Virus record (IMG/VR): IMGVR_UViG_3300028388_002510
Location: 1 to 51,023 of that record
DNA length: 51,023 bases
Direction: 5' to 3' (one strand)
Source: a virus
Part shown: positions 23,736 to 31,338 of the stretch, one piece after another
How positions within the stretch are numbered: the stretch's first letter is position 1
Layout of the letters: each line of letters begins with the position of its first letter
Program-made: the position numbers and the translations under genes
The notes under the pieces: generated by a model
Told to the model about the DNA's origin: nothing
The model's input: only the letters and a program-made list of their open reading frames with translations
The model's database searches: none

Positions 23736-24212
23736 TCAATTGCTCGGTGCAAGCGGTTCCTCGAACAACACCCGAAGGAACTCAGCCTGATCGTCGACCA
23801 TGTGCCACTCCGGACGGCACAGGAGCGATTCGAGCGCCACCACATGAGTAGCCAGTTGTCGCCACCTCGCGAAAGGCGCACCGAGCTGGACCTCCTTGGC
23901 TTCGATGGGCTCGAACAGGAACGCGCGCTCGTCGATGGCCACGAGAAGCCACGACGGCATCCCGCCGAGCTTCCTCATCTGCCGAAGCTGTTCGACCTGC
24001 TCAGAGGTGGTGGTCGTGCGGATCGGGGTAGTCTCTCTAGCAGGCAGCTTCGGCACGAGCTTCAACTCGATCCACGCGGAGCGTCCGCCGCGAGCGATGT
24101 AAAGGTCCGGCAGGCCGCGCATGGCCGCATCTTCGAGACGGAGCCAGTGAACCCGGTTCCGCTTGAGCACCTTGTCGCGCAGCGCCTCCCAGAACTTCGC
24201 TTCCGTCTTCAT
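23736..24212 (-). CDS. VRR-NUC type nuclease
   Basis: 158 residues from ATG at 24212, overlapping the polymerase stop (ATGA) with GGAGGAG five bases upstream. The catalytic core GLPDLYIARGGRSAWIELKLV gives the PD-(D/E)xK signature (D then ExK) of VRR-NUC nucleases, which in phages are thought to act as Holliday-junction or flap nucleases. The C-terminal half (residues 100-158) is extra to the minimal domain. Coupling to the polymerase gene agrees with a replication or recombination role. Confidence 0.85.
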   Translation of the reverse strand: MKTEAKFWEALRDKVLKRNRVHWLRLEDAAMRGLPDLYIARGGRSAWIELKLVPKLPARETTPIRTTTTSEQVEQLRQMRKLGGMPSWLLVAIDERAFLFEPIEAKEVQLGAPFARWRQLATHVVALESLLCRPEWHMVDDQAEFLRVLFEEPLAPSN

Positions 24213-26110
24213 GACCACTCCTCCACGTGTCCCCAGTCGGGGCCCATCTCCACGTCACAGAGCAACGGCACTCGCAACGGGTACACGCTCTCCATGGTCT
24301 TCCTGATCTTCGGAACGACGATCCGTGCCTCGTCCTCGGGCAGCTCGAAATCCAGCTCGTCGTGCACCGTCAGAAGAGGTACCGAGCCGCCGTGCCACTT
24401 CGCCTCGAACAGGTCGACCACCGCCTTCTTCATCGCATCGGCGGCGCCTCCCTGAATCACCCGGTTGAGCGCCGCGTGCGTGAACGCGCGGCGCACCTGC
24501 CCGTAGATTTTCTCGGCCATGGCCTTGCTTCGCAGCGCCTTGTTCTCGGGCCGCTTCGCCGCCTCCCAGTCCCTCGCCTCCCAGAACGGGAACCGCGCAC
24601 GCCGGCCGGAGAGTGTGTGCACGTACCCCCGCGTCGAGGCGATGCGCTTCACGGCGCGATCGAGTTCCTTGGCGTACGGAACCGTATCGTGGTGCAGCTC
24701 GTACAGGTCCCTCGCCTCGTCCACGTCCACGCCGAGGTGGCCTGCGAGGGACGGCACGCCGAGGCCGTACACGAGGCCGAAGTTGATGCCCTTGGCCTTC
24801 GTGCGGTCCGATCTGGGGATGCCCATCGAGTCGCCGACCATGACGTGGAAGTCGGTCGTCGGTTCGTCCGCGTAGAGTCGCCGGTGCTGTTTCGCGACGT
24901 CGCCCTTCGCGTAGTGCAGGAGGATGCGGTACTCGATCTGGGACCAGTCGAGCTTGAACCAGACGTTCCCCGGCTCCGGCACGAAGATGCCCCGGATGAG
25001 CGGAGCCAGCTCCTTGTCCCGCGAAGGGATGTTCTGGAGGTTCGGCCCGGACGACGAGAAGCGACCGGAAACGGTCCCGTTCGTGTCGCCCTTGAGCGGA
25101 TGAAACTGGGTGTACACCCGGTAATGCCCATCGGGCTGTCTGATCGCGTGCTTCTTGAGGCCCTCGATGAACGTGCCGTTGAGCTTCGTGAAGCGCCGCA
25201 CGTCCATGACCAGCTTCGAGACCGGGTCGTTCTGCGCCGCGAGCCATTCCTTCGCGAAGGACGGGTTCCCCTTCTCCGTGAGCGGGAACGCCACGCCCAT
25301 GTCAGAGTAGATCGCCGCGAGTTGCTTCGCCGAGTTGACGTTGACCGTCTTCTTCGGGTCGCCAGCGAGCATGTTCAGGCGCGACTGGGCCCGTCGCCCA
25401 CGGTTGTCTAGCTCCACGCCGACGCCTTCGAGACGTTCCATGTCGAGCCGCACGCCGCGCCGCCGCATCTGGAGGACCGGCCGGAGCAAGCGGCATTCGA
25501 GGTCCAGCACCTGTTCGAGGTCTTCGTCCTTGATGATCGCCAGTTGCTTGTCGAGGACTTCGAGCGGTAGCTCCGCGTCCGTCTCCGCGTAGCGGGCCAC
25601 GATCGAGCCCGGCACACGCCAGATGTGCGCCTTCCAGTCCTTGGCTGCGGCCTTGCCGAGGTGCTCCTCCACCCAATCGCGCGCCTCGTTCTCTTCCTTG
25701 CCGCGCTTCAGGTACTTCTGGCCGAGCCGTTCGAGGTTGTACTCGCGTTGGTTCTCGTCGATGAGGGCCTCCACGCCCTGCACGTCGATGAGGGGGCCGT
25801 TCACACGAATGCCAGCCTCGAACAGGAAGTCGAGGTCGTAGAGCGCGTTCGCGAACACCTTCTGCGTCTTCGTGGCCATGGCGTCCCGGAGCCATGCGAG
25901 GGCCTTCTCCGGGTCCGGCACGTTGTCGCTCTCGTGCCGGATCGGCGCGTAGAAGGACAAGCCATCGACAGCGACAGAGAAGCCGCAGATGTACGCGCCG
26001 CGTCGCACGCCGGGGCCCATCGTCTTCAGGTCCGGGTCGCACGTTTCGAGGTCCACCGCCACGCGAGGTGCGCGGGCAATGGCATCAACACTGATCGGAG
26101 AGAACAGCAT
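24209..26110 (-). CDS. polA: DNA polymerase, family A, with 3'-5' exonuclease
   Basis: 633 residues. Exonuclease motifs: RVAVDLETCDPDL (DxE) near 18, ANALYDLDFLF near 90, YAETDAEL near 175. Polymerase motif A FKLDWSQIEYRIL, motif B RTKAKGINFGLVYG and motif C LTVHDELDFE are intact. The residue matching E. coli Phe762 is Phe (INFGLVYG), so the enzyme keeps discrimination against dideoxynucleotides. It lacks the N-terminal 5' nuclease of bacterial Pol I. ATG at 26110 overlaps the helicase stop (TGATG). This is the replicative polymerase of the phage. Confidence 0.97.
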   Translation of the reverse strand: MLFSPISVDAIARAPRVAVDLETCDPDLKTMGPGVRRGAYICGFSVAVDGLSFYAPIRHESDNVPDPEKALAWLRDAMATKTQKVFANALYDLDFLFEAGIRVNGPLIDVQGVEALIDENQREYNLERLGQKYLKRGKEENEARDWVEEHLGKAAAKDWKAHIWRVPGSIVARYAETDAELPLEVLDKQLAIIKDEDLEQVLDLECRLLRPVLQMRRRGVRLDMERLEGVGVELDNRGRRAQSRLNMLAGDPKKTVNVNSAKQLAAIYSDMGVAFPLTEKGNPSFAKEWLAAQNDPVSKLVMDVRRFTKLNGTFIEGLKKHAIRQPDGHYRVYTQFHPLKGDTNGTVSGRFSSSGPNLQNIPSRDKELAPLIRGIFVPEPGNVWFKLDWSQIEYRILLHYAKGDVAKQHRRLYADEPTTDFHVMVGDSMGIPRSDRTKAKGINFGLVYGLGVPSLAGHLGVDVDEARDLYELHHDTVPYAKELDRAVKRIASTRGYVHTLSGRRARFPFWEARDWEAAKRPENKALRSKAMAEKIYGQVRRAFTHAALNRVIQGGAADAMKKAVVDLFEAKWHGGSVPLLTVHDELDFELPEDEARIVVPKIRKTMESVYPLRVPLLCDVEMGPDWGHVEEWS

Positions 26111-27618
26111 CAGAGGGGGTAGAACTTTTCAGTTTCAGGGGTAAGCACGAACAACTCCTCCTTCGCACGAGTGGCACCAACGTAGAACACGCGGTGCTCC
26201 TGATTCGGGTTGTCGAGGTAGCCGCGAAACGATCGCGGCCGGATGTCAGTGGCGAGCGCGACGCGCTGTGCCTCCCGGCCCTTCGAGCCGTGGATCGTCT
26301 CGATCCGGATGCGGGGCTTACTGAACTTCTCCCCGGAGCGAAGGAGCGCGCGGATGTACTCGCGGTCGTCCGGGTCCATGGCAAGTACCGTCATCCAGTC
26401 GTGGTCGAACGCCTCCCCGAGAACGCCAGCGTTCATGAACCACTCCGAGGAGAACTCGGTGCCCGACTTGTCCCACCGGGACACCCGCTTCCGGGCGTCG
26501 ATCTCGCGGAAGGGGACCTTGAGGCACCGCATGATCTCCTGCGCCGTGGCGTAGTCGACCAGCCCGTTACGCTTCAGGCGCGTCCAGCCGATGATCGCCC
26601 GCACGGGGCTCTTCCTGCCGAAGGGGTCTGCACCTCGGTAGGAGTAGAGGACCGCTTCCTCGCGGCAGAGGTCCGCGAAGCGGCGGAGGTGCGCCCGGTT
26701 CCGGCCGAGGAGTAGCCAGTCGCCCTCGTGCAGGAGACGGCCGAGCGTTGCACCGGAGCGGCGCTGAATCTTCGTGGTGCCGCCCGCCACCGACCAGTCC
26801 TTCTCGTACCGGTTCGTGATCCGGGACGACAGGCCCTTCGCGAACTCCTCCAGCTCCGGGCCGAACCGGTACGTCGTGGCGAGCACCTCCTTCTCGAAGC
26901 CCTGCTCCTCTTCGAGGCTCAGGAAGAACGCGACATCCGCGCCGGACCACTCGAAGACAGCCTGATCGTCGTCACCGGCAACGTAGATTTCGTCGGCCTC
27001 GGACCATGCCACCTGCACCGCCGCCCACTGCGACGCGGACAAGTCCTGCGCCTCGTCCACGATGAACGCCTTGATGCCGTGCATCGCTTCGCCCTTCGCT
27101 GTGAAGTCGTGGAGCATGTCGGTGAAGTCGCGCATCCCACGGAGGCGCTTGTACTCCGAGAGCGAGTTCGCGTAGTCGCGCAGCACGGCCGCGTTGGCGT
27201 CCGGGTCGATGAGTTGGTGCGCGTCCTCCAACGGGATGCCCCGGACGCGGGCCTGCTCCTCGATCTTCATCACCGTGTCGCCGGGCCCGCCGAGTTCGCC
27301 GTCGTCATCATCGAACGTGAACGTGAGGTGCAGCCTCTCGCCGATCTCCATGTAGTCGCGCTTCGACATGGTGGTCTCGCCCGTCATGCGAAGCGCCTGA
27401 TAGCAGATGGAATGGATCGTCCGGAAGTTGCGCAGGCGCTTCTTGGACAGCCCGAACTTCTCCGCCGCTCGCTCTGCCGCTTCATTCGAAGCGGCCTTCG
27501 TGAACGATGCAAAGACGATCTCTTCCGGTTGGACGCCGCGCTCTAACAGGCCCCCAACGATATTAAGTAGTCGAGTTGTTTTCCCTGTTCCGGGAGGGCC
27601 CAGTATCAGCTTTCGCAC
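26110..27618 (-). CDS. UvrD/Rep-family superfamily 1 helicase
   Basis: 502 residues from GTG at 27618. Motif I GPPGTGKTT near 7, Q/Ia FASFTKAASNEA near 40, motif II FIVDEAQDLSASQW near 185, motif III AGDDDQAVFEWSGA near 215, motif IV LLLGRNRAHL near 300, motif V IETIHGSKGREAQRV near 445 and motif VI YVGATRAKEEL near 485 are all present. SF1A helicases move 3'-5' and would serve fork progression or repair. The start lies within the small zinc protein gene and the stop overlaps polA. Confidence 0.95.
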   Translation of the reverse strand: MRKLILGPPGTGKTTRLLNIVGGLLERGVQPEEIVFASFTKAASNEAAERAAEKFGLSKKRLRNFRTIHSICYQALRMTGETTMSKRDYMEIGERLHLTFTFDDDDGELGGPGDTVMKIEEQARVRGIPLEDAHQLIDPDANAAVLRDYANSLSEYKRLRGMRDFTDMLHDFTAKGEAMHGIKAFIVDEAQDLSASQWAAVQVAWSEADEIYVAGDDDQAVFEWSGADVAFFLSLEEEQGFEKEVLATTYRFGPELEEFAKGLSSRITNRYEKDWSVAGGTTKIQRRSGATLGRLLHEGDWLLLGRNRAHLRRFADLCREEAVLYSYRGADPFGRKSPVRAIIGWTRLKRNGLVDYATAQEIMRCLKVPFREIDARKRVSRWDKSGTEFSSEWFMNAGVLGEAFDHDWMTVLAMDPDDREYIRALLRSGEKFSKPRIRIETIHGSKGREAQRVALATDIRPRSFRGYLDNPNQEHRVFYVGATRAKEELFVLTPETEKFYPL

Positions 27619-27736
27619 CCTTCTTTCTCCCTGTGATCGGGCCGCTCTGGCGGCGCTTCTGGTGGCGCAGTTCCCTGCACTCCCTCATCTCCGCCGCCAA
27701 GCACTGGCGGCATTCTCCGCAGTAGCAGCGTTTCAT
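27563..27736 (-). CDS. Small zinc-binding protein (CxCxxCxxC)
   Basis: 57 residues from ATG at 27736, overlapping the primase stop (TGATG), to TAA at 27563, and running 56 bases into the helicase gene. The N-terminus MKRCYCGECRQCLA has four cysteines spaced C-x-C-x2-C-x2-C, a likely single zinc site, followed by a basic helix (RECRELRHQKRRQSG). It fills the only otherwise empty gap in this part of the replication block. Possibly a DNA- or RNA-binding partner of the primase or helicase. Confidence 0.65.
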   Translation of the reverse strand: MKRCYCGECRQCLAAEMRECRELRHQKRRQSGPITGRKKGAKADTGPSRNRENNSTT

Positions 27737-29238
27737 CAGAACTCCTCGCCCATGTTCTTCGGCTCAAACTCGCCGGCGAGGCGTGACTCTTCTAGCTCGA
27801 TGTACCAGACGCGCCGTTCATGGCTCCAGTAAGTAACGTGCCCGTCCAGCCCGCCAAGCTCCCTGAAGCGGGCGAATACCTTCGACTTCTTCCACTCCCC
27901 GAACCCCTGACGCTTCAAGTAAGCCATGAGATGCGCAGACTTGAAATAGGTTGTCTTGGTTTTTTCGTCGAAGTAAGGGACGCCACGCTCTATATCGGCG
28001 ACCGAATCAGTAGACACAGCATTACTTGTCAGGAAATCAAATAGCAAGTTCTCGAACGTGCCGAACTCGCCCGAGTCCTCCGGCGCGTCTTCCTGCACCT
28101 CGGCATCGTAGATTGGCTTGAACAGCCTGTCCCACGACTTCTGCTTCAGTGGTGGGAGCCACACCCTCGGCACCTGCGTCATGACGACGGAGCGGAAACG
28201 GGCGTAGGCGAAGAGGTCGTCGATGCGGTCGAACACGCAGTCGACTTCGCTGATCACCATCCGCCATATCGGCGGGTCGGACATGATGCGCCTGAGCGGG
28301 CCCATGGGCGGCAACGTGACGCTCGCCCCGCCGCCGACACCGTATTTCCTCGTGAGGCAGAGGTCCTTCTGGCAGAGGGAGCACATGGGCTCTTTCTCGC
28401 ACGTGTAGAAGTAGTCCGGGTTCTTCGCGAGCGAGCCAGCCAGTTGGTTGATCTCCCGCTTCGCCACGGGAGGATCGACGTAGCGGACGTTGAACTCTTC
28501 GAGCCGCCCTTCCCAGTCGTCGTGCTTCTGCCTGAAGAACACCCCCGCCATGTACAGCGAGTCGTTCCTCGTCCCCTCGCCGATACCGTCCTTCACCATC
28601 TGTTGAAGGCACGGCGGGCCGTCCTCGAACTCCTCCTCGCTCATGAGGACAAACGACAGGACATCCTCTGACGATCGCGCTACGGTGCGCGCCAGTCGGA
28701 TGAACGCGGCCGGGTCCTCGATGTTCGCCCCGTTGAAGTAGGCGAGGCGCGTGCCGCCGAAGTAGGGCATGTTGACGAAGTTCCCCACCTCGTCGCCCTC
28801 GATGCTGTCCTGCTTGGGGAAGACTTCGGCCTTGGGGTAGCCGAGTGCGGTGGCCCAGTCCCGGAGCTTCTTCCGGAAGGGCCCTGCCTCGATCCCGTCC
28901 TGCACGAAGACGAAGACGTGTGCACCGTCAGATTTCGATCGGCAGAGGACAGCGGGGATACCGTTGTCGATTAGCTTGCCTTCGAGCCACTCGAAGTCGA
29001 TCGGGTACTCGTCGATGTCGATGCACCCCCAGTAGCACCGGTCATCGTCGCGGAGGGGGAAGATTCCGATGGACTGCTGGCCATCGAGGTGGAGTTGCCA
29101 GTCGTCCTCTGTGGGACCGACCTTCTTGATCTGGTACTTGCCTTCGAGCTTCTCGCCTTTCTTGCCCTTGAGACGGAGGGCACCGTGCGCTCGGTCTAGG
29201 CCGCGGAACAGCCCGCCGAGTTGTTGCGCCAATTCCAT
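27736..29238 (-). CDS. Primase-polymerase of the archaeo-eukaryotic type (TOTE/AEP-like)
   Basis: 500 residues. The AEP catalytic core is visible: RCYWGCIDIDEYP (DxD) near 68, CRSKSDGAHVFVF (S-x-x-x-G-x-H) near 100, and PKQDSIEGDEVGNFVNMPYFGG near 140. A cysteine cluster CEKEPMCSLCQKDLC near 290 probably binds zinc or iron-sulfur. The C-terminal 150 residues look like a winged-helix or helicase-binding part. Such proteins prime DNA synthesis in phages that lack a DnaG-type primase, and none is seen here. Position next to the helicase and family A polymerase supports this. Confidence 0.88.
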   Translation of the reverse strand: MELAQQLGGLFRGLDRAHGALRLKGKKGEKLEGKYQIKKVGPTEDDWQLHLDGQQSIGIFPLRDDDRCYWGCIDIDEYPIDFEWLEGKLIDNGIPAVLCRSKSDGAHVFVFVQDGIEAGPFRKKLRDWATALGYPKAEVFPKQDSIEGDEVGNFVNMPYFGGTRLAYFNGANIEDPAAFIRLARTVARSSEDVLSFVLMSEEEFEDGPPCLQQMVKDGIGEGTRNDSLYMAGVFFRQKHDDWEGRLEEFNVRYVDPPVAKREINQLAGSLAKNPDYFYTCEKEPMCSLCQKDLCLTRKYGVGGGASVTLPPMGPLRRIMSDPPIWRMVISEVDCVFDRIDDLFAYARFRSVVMTQVPRVWLPPLKQKSWDRLFKPIYDAEVQEDAPEDSGEFGTFENLLFDFLTSNAVSTDSVADIERGVPYFDEKTKTTYFKSAHLMAYLKRQGFGEWKKSKVFARFRELGGLDGHVTYWSHERRVWYIELEESRLAGEFEPKNMGEEF

Positions 29239-29265
29239 GCGTCGCTCTCCCGCGCATGTGATGAA

Positions 29266-29283
29266 GGGGCCCCGAAGGGCCCC
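29266..29283 (-). terminator. UUCG hairpin between SSB-like and primase genes
   Basis: On the minus strand GGGGCCC-UUCG-GGGCCCC folds to a seven-base-pair stem with UUCG loop, then UUCAUC. The U tract is weak, so partial termination or RNA stabilisation is likely. It resembles the capsid terminator at 11603-11622. Confidence 0.6.
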
Positions 29284-29293
29284 CGATCGTACC

Positions 29294-30100
29294 TCAGTAG
29301 GCGGGCGCGTCCTCCTCGTTCGTCTCCTCCGACGGGGCGTCGGTCATCTGGGACCGGTCCACCTTCACGGAATCGGATCGGATGTTCTGGTACGCCTCGG
29401 CGCAGAGCTGGAAGAGCGGGTCCTGCACGTCCGTGAACCACGGCTCCTCCGATACCTTCGCGATGTTCCACGAGGCCCACGTGTGATCGTCCTTGTGGTC
29501 GAACCGCGAGGTCAGGTGCCACTTGAACATCCACATGGGCGGACGCCGGCCGTTGTAGTTCTGGACGCACGCGGTCAGCCACCGCTTGCCGTACTTCGTC
29601 TGGGTCCGTGAGAGGCCCATCATGGCGAGGAACGGCTCGCCGCCCTCTGGCAGAGCGATCACGAAAAACTGCATCGTGTCGAGAATCTCGTTGCCAGCGT
29701 TCGGCTCACCGGCGGCGATCACGTCACGCCCGTTCTCGTTCTTCTCCGTGCGGAACACGGCGTCCGCCGGATGGGCACCCACGAAGCCGCCGCCCTCCGA
29801 CTGAAGGATGAACTCCAGCTTCTCGCGGCGGTAGTACACCGGGAGGACGGTGATCCCCTCGTCCGCCTTCCAGAACTGGCCGGTGGCGGTGTTGAGTATG
29901 TCGCCTTCCTCGATGCCCTCGATGTAGTCCGGGCTCGACTTCTTCGCCTGCGGCGAGTTGCTCTGCACGAGACGCAGGAACGGAATCGCGAGGTCGGCGG
30001 AGGTGACTTCCTCGCCACCGACGCCCTCGTAGTCTTCCAGACCAGCGATCACGGGGAGTTCGGTCTTCGTCTCTGCCACTGCCTTCTTTCGAGTCGTCAT
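29294..30100 (-). CDS. Single-stranded DNA-binding-like replication protein
   Basis: 268 residues from ATG at 30100 with GGAG nine bases upstream; another ATG five codons earlier is possible. The layout 'AIPFLRLVQSNSPQAKK-x-x-PDYIEGIEEGDILNTATGQFW' is a conserved phage protein pattern found beside primase and polymerase genes, often annotated as ssDNA-binding or unknown. The middle is beta-rich (ITVLPVYYRREKLEFIL) and the C-terminus is acidic (APSEETNEEDAPAY), as in many SSBs. The binding role is inferred from context and the acidic tail. Confidence 0.65.
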   Translation of the reverse strand: MTTRKKAVAETKTELPVIAGLEDYEGVGGEEVTSADLAIPFLRLVQSNSPQAKKSSPDYIEGIEEGDILNTATGQFWKADEGITVLPVYYRREKLEFILQSEGGGFVGAHPADAVFRTEKNENGRDVIAAGEPNAGNEILDTMQFFVIALPEGGEPFLAMMGLSRTQTKYGKRWLTACVQNYNGRRPPMWMFKWHLTSRFDHKDDHTWASWNIAKVSEEPWFTDVQDPLFQLCAEAYQNIRSDSVKVDRSQMTDAPSEETNEEDAPAY

Positions 30101-30118
30101 TGCATCATTCTCCATTGA

Positions 30119-30140
30119 AGCCGGTCTCTCGGTGCCGGCT
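30119..30140 (-). other. Short hairpin before the SSB-like gene
   Basis: AGCCGG and CCGGCT pair around a ten-base loop in the 61-base gap. On the minus strand no U tract follows, so it is more likely an mRNA-stabilising or translation-modulating hairpin than a terminator. Confidence 0.35.
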
Positions 30141-30161
30141 GGGACCGTGTTGCTCTGGGTG

Positions 30162-30545
30162 TTACGCCACCTTCGCCGGCGGTGCCGGGATCGGGCCCCT
30201 CGTGCTCAGGCCGTGCTTCTCCCGGAACGCCACCACGTCGGCGAGGAGCTTCGACCGACGGGTCTCGGCCTTGTTCAGCGCCCTCTCCGCGCGGGCGTGA
30301 TCCTTAACTGCCGCGGAGTGGTCGCGCTTGCAGTTCTGGTGGAGCGTCTTGGCGTCCTTGTACTGAGCGTCGCCCTTCTCCGTGCCATTGAGCGTGCGCT
30401 CGGCGTGCGTCAGCACGGTGGAGGCCGAGCGCTCCGCCTTCTTCGCGCTCCGCACCTCGGCACGCAGTTCCTTCAGGTCCTCCTTTAGTGCGCGGGCTTC
30501 TTCGATCTTCGCCTGCACGGCGTCGTACTGCTTCTGGGTGTACAT
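30162..30545 (-). CDS. Small coiled-coil protein
   Basis: 127 residues, nearly all helical with heptad pattern (EEARALKEDLKELRAEVRSAKK, AVKDHARAERALNKAETRRSK), ending PAPPAKVA. No family recognised. The ATG at 30545 has AGGAGAAC upstream. It is placed between the SSB-like and Gam-like genes of the replication block. Confidence 0.7.
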   Translation of the reverse strand: MYTQKQYDAVQAKIEEARALKEDLKELRAEVRSAKKAERSASTVLTHAERTLNGTEKGDAQYKDAKTLHQNCKRDHSAAVKDHARAERALNKAETRRSKLLADVVAFREKHGLSTRGPIPAPPAKVA

Positions 30546-30556
30546 CTGCTGTTCTC

Positions 30557-31024
30557 CTACTTGGGAGTGGTCACCTTCACGATTTCCCGCTCGAACACGT
30601 TGAACGCGTCGGACGGGGGTTGTATGCCCTTGTCCAGAAGTTCCCGGACAGCGGCACGTAGTTGAGCGGAGTGCACCGAGATGGTCGTCCGTTCCTTGAT
30701 CAGGGCTTCGAGCCCTTGGCCACGGAGCCAGTCGTACGCACGACCCTTGTTCTTCTCGGGGATGTTCGCGTAGACATCCCGCTTCAGCCGGACAGAGTGG
30801 CCGTCCACGGTGGTCATGGACTCCATTCCGAGGTCTTCCTTCATCCGCACCGCGAGGCGCTCTTCCTCTGCGCGGTAGTGAGCCTGAAGTTCCTTCAGTC
30901 GCTCCGACGCGAGCGCGATCTCATCCGCGATCGCGACCAGCTCATCGACTTCCTTCGCGAAATTCTTCAGGTCCTCGTCGGATGGCTCCGGCGCGAATCC
31001 TTCCCACCCTTCCGGGTCCGTCAT
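30557..31024 (-). CDS. Unknown protein with coiled-coil N-terminal half
   Basis: 155 residues from ATG at 31024, which overlaps the preceding stop (ATGA). The N-terminal half is helical (LVAIADEIALASERLKELQAHYRAEEERLAVRM), followed by a compact region DGHSVRLKRDVYANIPEKN and LRGQGLEALIKERTTISV. The pattern is common in phage replication regions; some annotators compare such proteins with Gam-like DNA-end binders, but I see no diagnostic motif. Confidence 0.65.
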   Translation of the reverse strand: MTDPEGWEGFAPEPSDEDLKNFAKEVDELVAIADEIALASERLKELQAHYRAEEERLAVRMKEDLGMESMTTVDGHSVRLKRDVYANIPEKNKGRAYDWLRGQGLEALIKERTTISVHSAQLRAAVRELLDKGIQPPSDAFNVFEREIVKVTTPK

Positions 31025-31338
31025 GACTTCACCTCGATCTCGTAGTAGATGTGGTCGGTGTTGTCCCACCGAAGAAGGCACAGCCAGTTCGGTTGGATTT
31101 CGAGCGCGACGGCTACCACCACGGCAATCGCGGTCGGGTCGCCGACGCAGAGAATGTGGTCTCCGCGTTCATAGCCGTTCGCCCACAGTGCACTCCGCAC
31201 GGAGCGGGTCGCTTGCGCCGGTGCGTGCACCTTCTGTTTATTGTTGGGGAGCAGATACACCAGTTCCCCGAACCGCTTCGCGTCCGAGAGGTCGAGGTTC
31301 CGCACCCCTCGAAGGTCCTGCGTCACGAATACAGTCAC
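31021..31338 (-). CDS. Unknown small protein
   Basis: 105 residues from GTG at 31338, overlapping the helicase-like stop (GTGA) and itself overlapped by the next gene. Contains RSVRSALWANGYERGDHILCV and alternating hydrophobic strands (AIAVVVAVALEIQPNWLCLLRW). No family recognised; translational coupling to the SNF2-like gene suggests joint expression. Confidence 0.65.
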   Translation of the reverse strand: MTVFVTQDLRGVRNLDLSDAKRFGELVYLLPNNKQKVHAPAQATRSVRSALWANGYERGDHILCVGDPTAIAVVVAVALEIQPNWLCLLRWDNTDHIYYEIEVKS

